NCBI GenBank assembly: GCA_030749275.1
Contig: JASMKJ010000012.1
Span: forward strand, 1-10,304
Length of the DNA: 10,304 nt
Reading direction: 5' to 3'
Source of the DNA: Acidimicrobiales bacterium
GTDB taxonomy: Bacteria; Actinomycetota; Acidimicrobiia; Acidimicrobiales; Poriferisodalaceae
Made by a program: the position numbers and the translations under genes. Shown here piece after piece: positions 1-7,062 of the stretch. The notes under the pieces were generated by a model. The model was not told the origin of the DNA, did no database searches, and worked only from the letters and a program-made list of their open reading frames with translations. Positions within the stretch are counted from its first letter, which is position 1. Every line of letters begins with the position of its first letter.

Positions 1-423
1 GATGTGTTCTGTGTGCCGGATTGAGACCACAGATCTGCACACGCTTCGAAGCATTTCGGGTTGTTTTTCGTGTTCGTGGAGAAATCCCTTACCTTTGCCT
101 CGAAAGCGGGACTCGATCTGGCCGGTGATCATCAGTAATCGGGAAGATACGAACGCTGCTTCGTAGATTCCAGCTACGGCGTTCACTGCTCCTGGCCCCG
201 TCGAAGTCAGAATCACGCCCAGTTCGCCCGTCACTCGCGAGTACGCGTCGGCTGCATGGGCCGCCGCCTGTTCGTGACGCACGTTGATTACTTCGAGGCC
301 TGGGTGCAGGGACAGGGCATCATAAATCGGCAGGTTGTGCACACTCACGATGCCGAACACTTTGGTGACACCTAGTGAGGAGAGGGTCTCTGCGACGGCT
401 TGGCCGCCTGTCATCATGGGCAT
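1..423 (-). CDS. ThDP-dependent enzyme, acetolactate synthase-like, N-terminal part (partial)
   Basis: This is the N-terminal 141 codons of a thiamine-diphosphate enzyme of the acetolactate synthase/2-oxo acid decarboxylase superfamily; the gene continues beyond base 1. The visible part is the pyrimidine-binding domain: TGGQAVAETLSSLGV at residues 5-19, FGIVSVHNLPIYDAL at 24-38, then VRHEQAAAHAADAYSRVTG, in which Glu51 is the conserved Glu that activates the ThDP aminopyrimidine, then TSTGPGA at 73-79. A later KGFLHEHEKQ segment is typical of uncharacterised ILV-type ThDP proteins. Members usually have about 550 residues, so roughly a quarter is seen. The substrate cannot be assigned because the C-terminal ThDP/Mg half is missing. 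Its start lies 31 bases after the stop of the glutamate-synthase-like gene, so it is probably the fourth cistron of the operon. No clear Shine-Dalgarno precedes ATG 423, and the in-frame ATGs at 417 and 414 are alternatives. Family call sure, function open. Confidence 0.85.
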   Translation of the reverse strand, partial: MPMMTGGQAVAETLSSLGVTKVFGIVSVHNLPIYDALSLHPGLEVINVRHEQAAAHAADAYSRVTGELGVILTSTGPGAVNAVAGIYEAAFVSSRLLMITGQIESRFRGKGKGFLHEHEKQPEMLRSVCRSVVSIRHTEHI

Positions 424-454
424 ATGTGAACGGTAGTTCTCTGTGGTCGGGCTT

Positions 455-1960
455 TCACGGCAGAACCAGCGCTTCCTTGATGTTGTTGACTCTTTCGGCT
501 GAGTGGGTCACCGATGAATCAACGCCGTAGTGGTCATGCAAACTTCGGTACCGTCCGTCGACCCATCGAACTGATACTTCTGCAGGACCTAAGAGCGCTG
601 GATGTCTTACTCCACACGCATAGGACAGTCGCAACAGTTCATATCGCAGGCCACTCATGTAGTTCGCTAGGCGGACCGCCTTGTCGGTGGGGTCAAGTCC
701 TCTTTCGAGCCATTTTGATTGTGTCGCTACACCAGTTGGGCAGTGACCGGTGTGACATTTCTGCGCTTGAACACAACCGATCGCCAACATGGCTTCGCGA
801 CCAACATTTACCATGTCGACTCCCATCGCCATAGCCATGGCGGCTTGGGTCGGCAGGCCGAGCCGTCCAGCACCCGCGAAGATGAGCTCATTGGTTAATC
901 CAACATCTGCAAATGCTTTGTGAACGAGCGAAAAGGCTTCCCAAAATGGAAGAGCTACGTGATCAGCAAACACAAGTGGTCCTGCCCCAGTCCCTCCTTC
1001 TCCGCCGTCAACGTTAATGAAGTCCGGACCCTTGCCGGTCCGAGCCATATGTCTTGCCAGCCTGACCCAAAAATCAACTTGTCCCACTGCGGACTTGATT
1101 CCAACTGGCATGCCGGTGACATCTGCTACGTGTTCGACGAATTCGATCAGGGTGGGAATGTCAGAAAAAGCTGAGTGAGCTGAGGGACTGACGACATCGT
1201 GGCCTTGCGGCACGTTGCGAGCGACCGCTATTTCCTTGGTCACCTTTGCTGCTGGAAGCATGCCGCCCACTCCTGGTTTCGCACCTTGGCTCAACTTGAT
1301 CTCAATGGCGCGCACAGGAAGATTCGAGATCGTTTCCACCAGCACGTCTGACGAAAACAGTCCTGTGTGGTCACGGCACCCGAAATATCCGGTACCAAAT
1401 TGGAAAATCAGATCCCCGCCATGAAGGTGATGCTGAGAAAGACCACCCTCGCCGGTGTTATGCAGGCATCCATCGATGGCTGCGCCGCGGTTCAACGCTT
1501 GAATTGCTGCACCCGATAGGGATCCGAAACTCATCCCCGACAAGTTCACCGCTGACGCCGGGCGAAATGCCCCTGGTCGTTCACGCCATTTGCCCAAGAT
1601 CTTGGTGCAAGGAATTGGAGCTGTCGCTGGGATGGGTTCAGCCAAGGGAAAGGGAGTGTGCCGAAAAACAACTCTGTTCGGCTGAGTTAGATCGTCATCG
1701 GAACCAAAGCCGAAATACGAATTCTCTTTCTTGGCTGTCGCGTAAACCCATCGGCGTTCGTCACGACTGAAAGGTTTTTCTTCGTCGTTGTCCGCGACTA
1801 CGTATTGGCGCAGTTCGGGACCCATCAGCTCGATCAAATATCTGAGATGGCCGATGAGGGGGAAATTTCGCAGGATCGCGTGCTGGCGCTGGGTCAGGTC
1901 GTAGATCACTACAACCAAGAGCACGACCAGGAGAATGAGAAGCCACAACCACCACATCAT
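455..1960 (-). CDS. Membrane-anchored FMN-binding glutamate synthase domain protein
   Basis: A 501-residue stand-alone version of the glutamate synthase central FMN domain (GltS/COG0069 family). Residues 3-20 form one strongly hydrophobic helix (WWLWLLILLVV onwards), predicted to anchor the protein with the catalytic barrel in the cytoplasm. The barrel has the expected landmarks: NLSGMSFGSLSG at 139-150, the GEGG loop at 170-173, KPGVGGMLPAAKVT at 228-241, DGGEGGTGA at 318-326 (FMN phosphate region) and the 3Fe-4S motif C396-x5-C402-x4-C407 followed by PTGVATQ. The class II glutamine amidotransferase domain and the C-terminal GXGXG domain of full glutamate synthases are absent. It may therefore use free ammonia or catalyse another FMN reaction; such stand-alone proteins are mostly uncharacterised. 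It starts 31 bases after the dehydratase gene; a purine-rich AAGGAAGG follows that stop but is about 24 bases from ATG 1960. A second ATG follows immediately. Family certain, reaction unknown. Confidence 0.9.
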   Translation of the reverse strand: MMWWLWLLILLVVLLVVVIYDLTQRQHAILRNFPLIGHLRYLIELMGPELRQYVVADNDEEKPFSRDERRWVYATAKKENSYFGFGSDDDLTQPNRVVFRHTPFPLAEPIPATAPIPCTKILGKWRERPGAFRPASAVNLSGMSFGSLSGAAIQALNRGAAIDGCLHNTGEGGLSQHHLHGGDLIFQFGTGYFGCRDHTGLFSSDVLVETISNLPVRAIEIKLSQGAKPGVGGMLPAAKVTKEIAVARNVPQGHDVVSPSAHSAFSDIPTLIEFVEHVADVTGMPVGIKSAVGQVDFWVRLARHMARTGKGPDFINVDGGEGGTGAGPLVFADHVALPFWEAFSLVHKAFADVGLTNELIFAGAGRLGLPTQAAMAMAMGVDMVNVGREAMLAIGCVQAQKCHTGHCPTGVATQSKWLERGLDPTDKAVRLANYMSGLRYELLRLSYACGVRHPALLGPAEVSVRWVDGRYRSLHDHYGVDSSVTHSAERVNNIKEALVLP

Positions 1961-1991
1961 GCATCCGACGCTAGTCGTGTAGCGCCTTCCT

Positions 1992-2891
1992 TTAGGTCGA
2001 GTTCGCGCCGCATATCACTAGGACGCACTTTTCGTTCTGGGCTAAGGCCACCGATTTGAATCCTGCGAAACTAGCGGCCGCTGCCGGTTCAGCAACGACT
2101 CCGTGTTGATCCATGAGTTCTTGTTGTGCAGCAGCTACTTGTTCGTCTGTGACGATGGAGCTCTCCGCTTCACAAGATGTCAGTGCTAGCCACCCTATAT
2201 TTCCTATCCGTCTGGCTCCCAGCGAGTCCGCAGCGATGCCCGTTACTTCGACATCTACGGGTCGGCCCGCCTTTCGGGCCTTGGCCCAGGCCTGGGTGCC
2301 TTCCGTCTCCACCACAACCAAACGTTTGGATGTACCCCACCAGATCGCTAAGCCCGCTGCCAGTCCCCCTCCTCCACAAGAAACGAAAATCGTTGTTGCG
2401 TCGGGCACTTGAGCGTCAATTTCTATTGCGATAGTACCCGCGCCGGCTACGACCTCATTTTGGTCATATGCGTGAAGCTCGGTGCAATCATGGTGTTGTT
2501 TGAATGTTTGAGCTGCCGCAAAAGCCTCGTGGTATTCACGTCCCCCCAGATGAATGTTTGCTCCATACTCTTCGAGCTTGTCTAGCTTCGATGGGGATAT
2601 GAGTTCGGGGACGAAAATATTGGCGGTGTGGCCAAGCTCTCGGGCAGCCCACGCGACTGCAGCACCGTGGTTCCCTCCCGACGCAGCGACGACACCTTCA
2701 GAACCAATTCTTGTAGACAACATCGCGTTCATCGCCCCACGGGCCTTGAACGAGCCGCTGCGCTGCGTGCTTTCAAGCTTGAGTGTCGCTGTCTGAGATT
2801 GATCGGTAACCATTGCTTGGACACTGCTGTAGACAACGCGTCCTTCTAATCGCCGGCTGGCTTTCTGGATATCGTCCCTGTTGGGTGTCAC
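1992..2891 (-). CDS. PLP-dependent serine/threonine dehydratase family protein
   Basis: A 299-residue fold-type II PLP enzyme resembling catabolic serine/threonine dehydratases, which release ammonia and a 2-oxo acid from a hydroxy-amino acid. Landmarks: [14 protein letters not shown] with the PLP Schiff-base Lys49, SGGNHG at 71-76 (cofactor/substrate Asn loop), [17 protein letters not shown] at 142-158, the glycine-rich phosphate loop [10 protein letters not shown] at 171-180, [11 protein letters not shown] at 220-230, EPAAAA at 268-273 and a terminal CGAN at 294-297. There is no C-terminal ACT regulatory domain, which argues against the feedback-controlled biosynthetic IlvA type (about 500 residues). 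It starts at GTG 2891, overlapping the TGA of the monooxygenase gene (GTGA), which suggests translational coupling. An ATG at 2895 is in another frame and is not the start. Serine racemase or another beta-eliminating activity on a non-standard amino acid is possible given the neighbours. Family sure, substrate inferred. Confidence 0.88.
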   Translation of the reverse strand: MTPNRDDIQKASRRLEGRVVYSSVQAMVTDQSQTATLKLESTQRSGSFKARGAMNAMLSTRIGSEGVVAASGGNHGAAVAWAARELGHTANIFVPELISPSKLDKLEEYGANIHLGGREYHEAFAAAQTFKQHHDCTELHAYDQNEVVAGAGTIAIEIDAQVPDATTIFVSCGGGGLAAGLAIWWGTSKRLVVVETEGTQAWAKARKAGRPVDVEVTGIAADSLGARRIGNIGWLALTSCEAESSIVTDEQVAAAQQELMDQHGVVAEPAAAASFAGFKSVALAQNEKCVLVICGANST

Positions 2892-4348
2892 GCATTAGGC
2901 CAATTGTCGTTGGTAATGAATCGCTGGACCCTGTCGACGTACTCGCTTCGGTCATACACCCCGTATAGGGCGTGCTTCATGCGGACTGGATCGCCAAAGA
3001 AGAACCGTTCGTACAAGGCCTGACGTCCGCCAAAACCTGAGATTGTCATGTCCCATGCAAGACGGAACAGGCGCAGTCGTTCCTCAGCTGATCCATTCCT
3101 GCCTTGTAGGAACTTGTCGATGTCGGCGCTTCGTTCGCCCTCCCAGTCTGCTTGGCTGGGCACCATGATCAGGCCACTTGACGCGCAAAGCTGCAGTATT
3201 TCCATCAGTCGTTTGTGAACTGATGGGTAGTGGTTGCGAGCCGCATCAAGAGGTCCCCGGGCGGGGGTCATAACGCCGTATTCGTTAACACTCGCTTCCT
3301 CTTCCGACGCGATTTTGAGCGCTTTCATGATTTCCAAGGTGATGATCACCTCCGCAACCATTTCCTGCACATGCGGATAGTGACCGGTTCCGATCATGTC
3401 GATGATTGATTGCAAGGTCCCGAGGATGGCTTCGGTCTTCGCGATTTTCAGGTTGACTACTTGATGGGCCATGTGCAGCACAGCACCTGTCTTCGCATAA
3501 GCCTGATTCGCCCGCTCAATGTCTCGAATCAGGAAAACTCGATCCCAAGGAACTACGACATCGTCGAAAATGACCATTGCGTCTAATTCATCGAAGCGCG
3601 AACCCAAGGGGTGGTCTACATGGCTGCGACCTTGATCTAACGGCTCTCGGCATTGAAACCGTAGTCCTGGAGTGTTGTTGGGGATGGAGAAGCCCAATGC
3701 GTATGGGCGCATCTCTTCGCCTCCCTGTATGACCGTCGACGGGAAGATCAGAATCTCGTCGGAGATAGGTAACGTCGCCAACATTCGAGCTCCGCGGACC
3801 AAAATGCCTTCGGAGGTCTCCTCGACTAATCCAAGAGCGATGTATGGGTCATCTAGTTCGTTGGCCTGTTTTGATTTATCGACTTGTGGGTTGGTGAGCG
3901 CGTGGGTGAGGGCGAGGTCGTTTTCTCGAACGTATTCAAAGTAATTGTTGATGTTGGTGCCAAATCGTTGGTCTACCTGCTCGAAATAGCTCCCCGCCAT
4001 GCCCGCCGCCATCACATTTACGTTCATGTAGTCAGGCGACCGGCCCATGTGACCCAAACTCGCGTCTGCCCACACCTTGTGCATTTGGGAGCGCTGGCGT
4101 AAATCATCTTTCGTGTTCGGGACAATGAAACTTCGGCCCACTCGATCACCTGTGGATGGTGACCTAAAGGTCATGACGTCAATGAGATCATCCTGGTATT
4201 GAAGGTCATAAAGCGCTGCCAAGGAATGAACGGCGTTTCGTGTTTTGGGATGGGTGGTGGGGTCCTCGACCCGTTGACCGTCTAGCCAGAGGTTCGGTGG
4301 GTGGCTTTGTAGTCGGTCAATTACTTCTTTCCCTGTTCTTGCGGGCAT
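2888..4348 (-). CDS. hpaB: FADH2-dependent monooxygenase, 4-hydroxyphenylacetate 3-hydroxylase (HpaB) family
   Basis: A 486-residue protein of the HpaB family, the oxygenase component of two-component flavin monooxygenases that ortho-hydroxylate phenols using FADH2 from a separate reductase. The start [13 protein letters not shown] is typical. The active-site segment GRSPDYMN carries Arg103 and Tyr107, and [12 protein letters not shown] carries His149; these correspond to the Arg/Tyr/His triad of thermophilic HpaB enzymes. [13 protein letters not shown] (about 264-276) and the C-terminal [15 protein letters not shown] are also family signatures. The cysteines that bind the Fe-S cluster of the related 4-hydroxybutyryl-CoA dehydratases are absent, so a monooxygenase is favoured. 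AGGA at 4355-4358, six bases before ATG 4348, supports the start. It is the first gene of the operon and diverges from the IclR gene. No flavin reductase is visible. hpaH and hpaE nearby favour 4-hydroxyphenylacetate, but another phenol or an aromatic amino acid is possible. Confidence 0.88.
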   Translation of the reverse strand: MPARTGKEVIDRLQSHPPNLWLDGQRVEDPTTHPKTRNAVHSLAALYDLQYQDDLIDVMTFRSPSTGDRVGRSFIVPNTKDDLRQRSQMHKVWADASLGHMGRSPDYMNVNVMAAGMAGSYFEQVDQRFGTNINNYFEYVRENDLALTHALTNPQVDKSKQANELDDPYIALGLVEETSEGILVRGARMLATLPISDEILIFPSTVIQGGEEMRPYALGFSIPNNTPGLRFQCREPLDQGRSHVDHPLGSRFDELDAMVIFDDVVVPWDRVFLIRDIERANQAYAKTGAVLHMAHQVVNLKIAKTEAILGTLQSIIDMIGTGHYPHVQEMVAEVIITLEIMKALKIASEEEASVNEYGVMTPARGPLDAARNHYPSVHKRLMEILQLCASSGLIMVPSQADWEGERSADIDKFLQGRNGSAEERLRLFRLAWDMTISGFGGRQALYERFFFGDPVRMKHALYGVYDRSEYVDRVQRFITNDNWPNA

Positions 4349-4354
4349 GTCTTG

Positions 4355-4358
4355 TCCT
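4355..4358 (-). promoter_or_regulatory. Shine-Dalgarno of the HpaB-family gene
   Basis: On the minus strand AGGA stands six bases before ATG 4348, a good ribosome-binding spacing. An earlier ATG near 4370 on the same strand is out of frame and has no such site, so this fixes the start of the monooxygenase gene. Confidence 0.6.
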
Positions 4359-4372
4359 AGGTGTCACCATTA

Positions 4373-4413
4373 CGATATTTGTCCGTATATCGAATTTCAT
4401 ATTCGATTATCGA
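4373..4413. promoter_or_regulatory. Cluster of overlapping palindromes, probable operator for the IclR regulator
   Basis: Three overlapping inverted repeats fill the centre of the divergent intergenic region. CGATAT-N8-ATATCG lies at 4373-4392 with perfect 6-bp arms. ATCGAATTTCATATTCGAT lies at 4389-4407, a 19-bp palindrome with a single mismatched pair. TCGAT-T-ATCGA lies at 4403-4413 and is perfect. All share an ATCGA/TCGAT-type half-site. IclR proteins commonly bind such sites next to their own gene and control both directions. The sites overlap the likely promoter elements on each strand (TATCGT on the minus strand at 4372-4377; TATATA on the plus strand at 4418-4423), so binding could affect both. 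The inverted repeats are seen directly; binding by this regulator is inferred. Confidence 0.6.
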
Positions 4414-4417
4414 TTAG

Positions 4418-4430
4418 TATATAGCGGATA
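4418..4430 (+). promoter_or_regulatory. Putative -10 element for a leaderless IclR transcript
   Basis: TATATA at 4418-4423 is followed by exactly six bases and then ATG 4430, so a transcript starting at its usual distance would begin at the start codon. No Shine-Dalgarno is seen before this ATG. Leaderless mRNAs are frequent in actinobacteria. No convincing -35 element was found, and an overlapping TAGTAT at 4415-4420 is an alternative -10. Confidence 0.4.
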
Positions 4431-5122
4431 TGGTGCCCAAACCAGCGAGCGACTCAAGTCGATCTCAGACCCTCGACCGCGGGCTCAGGGCCTTAAACGT
4501 GATCGCTACTTCGACCATGCCCATGACGATCGACGAGGTCGCTTCCCAACTTGAACTGGGACGCTCAGTCACCTACCGCATTATTCGTACCCTTGAAGAT
4601 CACAGGTTGGTGAGACGCGACCCTTCGGGCCGACTCACCGGCGACACCCACCTAGTTGCGCTCGCCGGCGGAGTACGCAACGACTTGCAGGCAACAGCGA
4701 CGCCAATACTCACCCATCTCGCCAACACTCTAGAAATGACCGCCTTTCTCGTCGTATCAGACGGTCAAGAAGCGGTCACTGTGCAAGTTGTCGAACCGAT
4801 CCACACCACTGCACACGTCGCCTACCGACCGGGAACCCGCCACCCTCTCACACGCGGCGCTCCAGGCATCGTCTTACTCGCAGGAGAAGAACCAACGAAG
4901 GGCGAACGCCCCGAAATTGCATCAGCCCGTGAATCCGGTTGGGCCTATTCAGAAGGCGAAGTCATAGACGGAATGGCCTCTATCGCCGCCCCAGTCTCGA
5001 CAGGCGATGGTGCTACCAAAGCAGCCCTAGCTGTCGTGCACCTCGCAATCAGTCTCGATTCGGCGACTGTCGCTCCCCCAGTGACCGCGGCAGCAAGAGA
5101 GCTTGGGCTCGCACTCTCTTAA
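4430..5122 (+). CDS. IclR-family transcriptional regulator
   Basis: A 230-residue IclR-type regulator. The N-terminal winged helix-turn-helix spans about 11-75: SQTLDRGLRALNVIA, then MTIDEVASQLELGRSVTYRIIRTLE as the turn and recognition helix, then the wing LVRRDPSGRL. The C-terminal effector-binding domain runs from about 85 to 228 and includes LANTLEMTAFLVVSD, YRPGTRHPLTRGAPGIVLLA and a shortened segment around ESGWAYSEGEVIDGMASIAAPV. At 230 residues it is slightly shorter than the usual 250 or so. It diverges from the HpaB-family operon across 81 bp that contain several palindromes, the classical arrangement for a local regulator of an aromatic or organic-acid degradation operon. The effector is unknown; the substrate or an intermediate of the adjacent pathway is the obvious guess. 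Family certain; target inferred from position. Confidence 0.92.
   Translation: MVPKPASDSSRSQTLDRGLRALNVIATSTMPMTIDEVASQLELGRSVTYRIIRTLEDHRLVRRDPSGRLTGDTHLVALAGGVRNDLQATATPILTHLANTLEMTAFLVVSDGQEAVTVQVVEPIHTTAHVAYRPGTRHPLTRGAPGIVLLAGEEPTKGERPEIASARESGWAYSEGEVIDGMASIAAPVSTGDGATKAALAVVHLAISLDSATVAPPVTAAARELGLALS
5095..5120. terminator. Possible hairpin between convergent genes
   Basis: AAGAGAG (5095-5101) and CTCTCTT (5114-5120) form a perfect 7-bp inverted repeat with a 12-base loop. It covers the last codons of the IclR gene, eight bases before the end of the convergent dioxygenase gene. A shorter competing stem GAGC/GCTC lies inside. The stem has few G-C pairs and no uridine run follows on either strand, so a terminator role is only a guess. 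Confidence 0.22.
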
Positions 5123-5130
5123 TTCGACGA

Positions 5131-5958
5131 CTAGACGCTGTACACCAGAGGGAAGTGCTCGTCGTCGCTTGGGTGTTCTCCACTTTGAACCGCGGTGTCG
5201 TCATCGGTCACAGTCGGATCGCTTCCCGGGTGCGGATACCACGTCACATCGTCACCCAGCCACCTCGTGGACAATGCCGTACGGCGTTTATCCCCAGAAT
5301 TACCGGGCGCTCCGTGCAAGATCCACGCCGAGAAGAAAATTGCATCTCCTGGTTCGACTTCAAAACCAACGATGTCGTAGTCGTCTCTCGCCGATGCCAC
5401 ATCGGGGGCCGGCTCCCCCTCAAAGTCGCTGGTCCAGTTCTTGGAACCATCGAAGGCTTCAGGGGCAAAGTAGGAACCCCAGTCGTGAGATCCACGGACA
5501 AACTCGAGCGAGCTTTCCGCCACGGTCAGCTCACTCACCGATACCCAGGCTGAGCAGATCTGCTTGCCCAAGAATGGCCAATAAGGAATGTCTTGGTGCC
5601 ACGGAGTTGGGGCTTCAGTGTGTGGCTCCTTCACAAGCAAGTGGTCAAAATAGAGTCGGGCTGTCGCTGACTCCATGAGAGCAGCGGCCATATGGGCTAC
5701 ACCGGACTCATACACATAACGGTTCACGAGCGAATCGGTCTTCCAGCGGTACCTGCTGGTAAACAGGCGATTCGTTGGGGCGCCGGGGTTGGTATCGGTC
5801 ACCCATTCACCAGGATCGCTAAGTTCCACATCAGCCATAGCGGCGATGAGTGACAGCCACTCCTCGGAAACCGCTCCGGGAATTCTTACTACGCCGTCCC
5901 TGAGATACACCTCTCGTATTTCGGTGGTCACCTTCGGGTGAGTTGCAATCATCGGCAT
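5131..5958 (-). CDS. Phytanoyl-CoA dioxygenase (PhyH) family Fe(II)/2-oxoglutarate oxygenase
   Basis: A 275-residue PhyH-family oxygenase that would hydroxylate an unknown substrate using O2 and 2-oxoglutarate. The double-stranded beta-helix core shows the iron ligands: His121 and Asp123 in TPWHQDIPYW and His215 in WILHGAPGN. Arg226 in KRRTALSTRW is the expected 2-oxoglutarate carboxylate partner, eleven residues after the distal His. AWVSVSELT (138-146), FVRGSHDWG (153-161) and VEPGDAIFFSAW (201-212) are typical of the family. The open frame continues upstream to an ATG at 6051, but I chose ATG 5958. It is preceded by AGGA eight bases away (5967-5970), gives a normal N-terminus, and avoids overlap with the divergent dehydrogenase. 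The C-terminal 30 residues are acidic and not conserved-looking. Converges with the IclR gene across only 8 bases. Substrates of bacterial PhyH proteins vary widely, so none is proposed. Confidence 0.88.
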   Translation of the reverse strand: MPMIATHPKVTTEIREVYLRDGVVRIPGAVSEEWLSLIAAMADVELSDPGEWVTDTNPGAPTNRLFTSRYRWKTDSLVNRYVYESGVAHMAAALMESATARLYFDHLLVKEPHTEAPTPWHQDIPYWPFLGKQICSAWVSVSELTVAESSLEFVRGSHDWGSYFAPEAFDGSKNWTSDFEGEPAPDVASARDDYDIVGFEVEPGDAIFFSAWILHGAPGNSGDKRRTALSTRWLGDDVTWYPHPGSDPTVTDDDTAVQSGEHPSDDEHFPLVYSV

Positions 5959-6078
5959 TGGCCCCGTCCTAGACGATACAGACAGGTTAATTTCTGCCTC
6001 AAACTCGTCGATGGAAAATCTCCGATGCTTCCGGCGATTACATTGAGCCAATTACCCCACCGAGATTGGAATGAAAGC
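5959..6078. promoter_or_regulatory. Divergent promoter region between dioxygenase and dehydrogenase genes
   Basis: These 120 bases separate two divergent start codons and must hold promoters for both if the chosen starts are right. On the plus strand TACATT around 6038 is a possible -10. On the minus strand TATCGT around 5975 is possible, close to the AGGA site. TGGAAAATCTCC at 6012-6023 is a weak imperfect palindrome that faintly recalls the TGGAAA-type IclR box of enterobacteria. None of these is strong; the region is recorded mainly by position. Confidence 0.35.
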
Positions 6079-7035
6079 GTGAAGGTTGGCTTTATCGGAC
6101 TTGGGAACGTCGGCGCCAAATTAGCGGGGAGCGTGCTTCGCAACGGGTTTGATCTCACCGTGAGAGACTTGGACTCCTCCAGAACAGATGAGTTCTCTCA
6201 ATTAGGAGCGAACGTCGCTCAATCCCCCCGAGAGTTAGCTGAAAGTTGCGACATCATCATCACCTGTCTACCGAGTCCAGCGATCTGCGCCTCAGTGATG
6301 GAAGACGAGAACGGCGTACTCGACGGATTCTCCGGGGGGAAAGTATGGATCGAGATGAGCACCACAGATCAACAGGAGGTGCTCCGTCTCGCCGAGAAAG
6401 TCCACGCCGCTGGAGGTTTCGCCGCTGATTGTCCGGTGTCGGGTGGTTGCCACAGAGCAGCAACCGGGAACATCGCGATCTTGGCTGGCTGTGACCGGGA
6501 CGTATTTGAACGCATCCTCCCTTTGCTGAAAGCGATGGGAAGGCAAGTACTTCACGCGGGCCAACTCGGATCCGCCTCAATTCTCAAGGTCGTGACCAAC
6601 TATCTGGCTACCGCGAACCTCGTTTCAATCTGTGAAGCATTAATCACCACCAAAGCATCGGGCCTTGATCTTGCGACGGCCTATGAAGCCATCAAAATCA
6701 GTTCCGGTAACTCTTTCGTACACGAAACAGAAAGCCAAGTGATCCTCAATGGAAGTCGCGACATCAATTTCACTATGGATTTGGTGCTGAAAGACATCTC
6801 CCTGTTTCAAGAAATTGCTGAACGTCACGACATACCACTTGAACTCTCACCCCTTCTCATCAACATTTTTCGGGACGCGAAAAGTCGGTACGGATCGAGA
6901 GAGTGGTCACCTAACGTCATCAGACGCCTTGAAGACGCAACAGGCATCGACATCCAGGCACCGGGATTTCCAGCCGAGATGGTCGATGACGAGCCTGAAG
7001 CCCCGGGTGAAGAAGTGATAGCGACTCGCAACTAA
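6079..7035 (+). CDS. NAD-binding beta-hydroxyacid dehydrogenase (3-hydroxyisobutyrate dehydrogenase family)
   Basis: A 318-residue member of the beta-hydroxyacid dehydrogenase family, which oxidises 3-hydroxy acids to semialdehydes or oxo acids, or reduces tartronate semialdehyde. The Rossmann motif GFIGLGNVG is at residues 4-12. Asp30 at the end of the second strand (LTVRDLD) favours NAD+ over NADP+. The substrate-binding signature appears as DCPVSGG at 117-123, followed by a divergent CHRAATG where most members have a Gly-Ala pair. The catalytic Lys170 lies in GSASILKVVTNYL, and KDISLFQEIA is the later family segment. I chose GTG 6079: it gives the canonical MKVGFIGLG start and has GGAA seven bases upstream (6068-6071). 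The frame is open back to 5938, with ATG 6025 as a less likely start. The acidic tail of about 20 residues is unusual. Probably co-transcribed with or just upstream of the Suc_Fer gene. Exact substrate unknown. Confidence 0.87.
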   Translation: MKVGFIGLGNVGAKLAGSVLRNGFDLTVRDLDSSRTDEFSQLGANVAQSPRELAESCDIIITCLPSPAICASVMEDENGVLDGFSGGKVWIEMSTTDQQEVLRLAEKVHAAGGFAADCPVSGGCHRAATGNIAILAGCDRDVFERILPLLKAMGRQVLHAGQLGSASILKVVTNYLATANLVSICEALITTKASGLDLATAYEAIKISSGNSFVHETESQVILNGSRDINFTMDLVLKDISLFQEIAERHDIPLELSPLLINIFRDAKSRYGSREWSPNVIRRLEDATGIDIQAPGFPAEMVDDEPEAPGEEVIATRN

Positions 7036-7062
7036 GTTTCAGGTCCCATTGTCCAAGCGATC

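Noticed and set aside
514..1770. Several plus-strand open frames opposite the glutamate-synthase-domain gene
   Set aside because: They lie antisense to a clearly conserved gene, have low-complexity or unmatched translations and no convincing ribosome-binding sites.
1992..2891. Biosynthetic threonine deaminase IlvA
   Set aside because: There is no C-terminal ACT regulatory domain, and the protein is coupled to a monooxygenase gene rather than to branched-chain amino-acid genes.
2773..2895. ATG at 2895 as the dehydratase start
   Set aside because: It opens a different frame with no family resemblance; the GTG at 2891 gives the proper N-terminus and overlaps the upstream stop.
2888..4348. 4-hydroxybutyryl-CoA dehydratase
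   Set aside because: Same superfamily, but the Fe-S ligand cysteines are missing, while the Arg/Tyr/His positions of the phenol monooxygenases are present.
4939..5678. Two plus-strand open frames crossing the IclR/dioxygenase junction
   Set aside because: They overlap both well-supported genes in other frames and their Arg/Ser/Pro-rich translations look like out-of-frame reading.
5959..6051. 31-residue N-terminal extension of the dioxygenase from ATG 6051
   Set aside because: The extension is arginine-rich and not family-like, and AGGA is well placed for ATG 5958. The extension would also cover the divergent promoter region.
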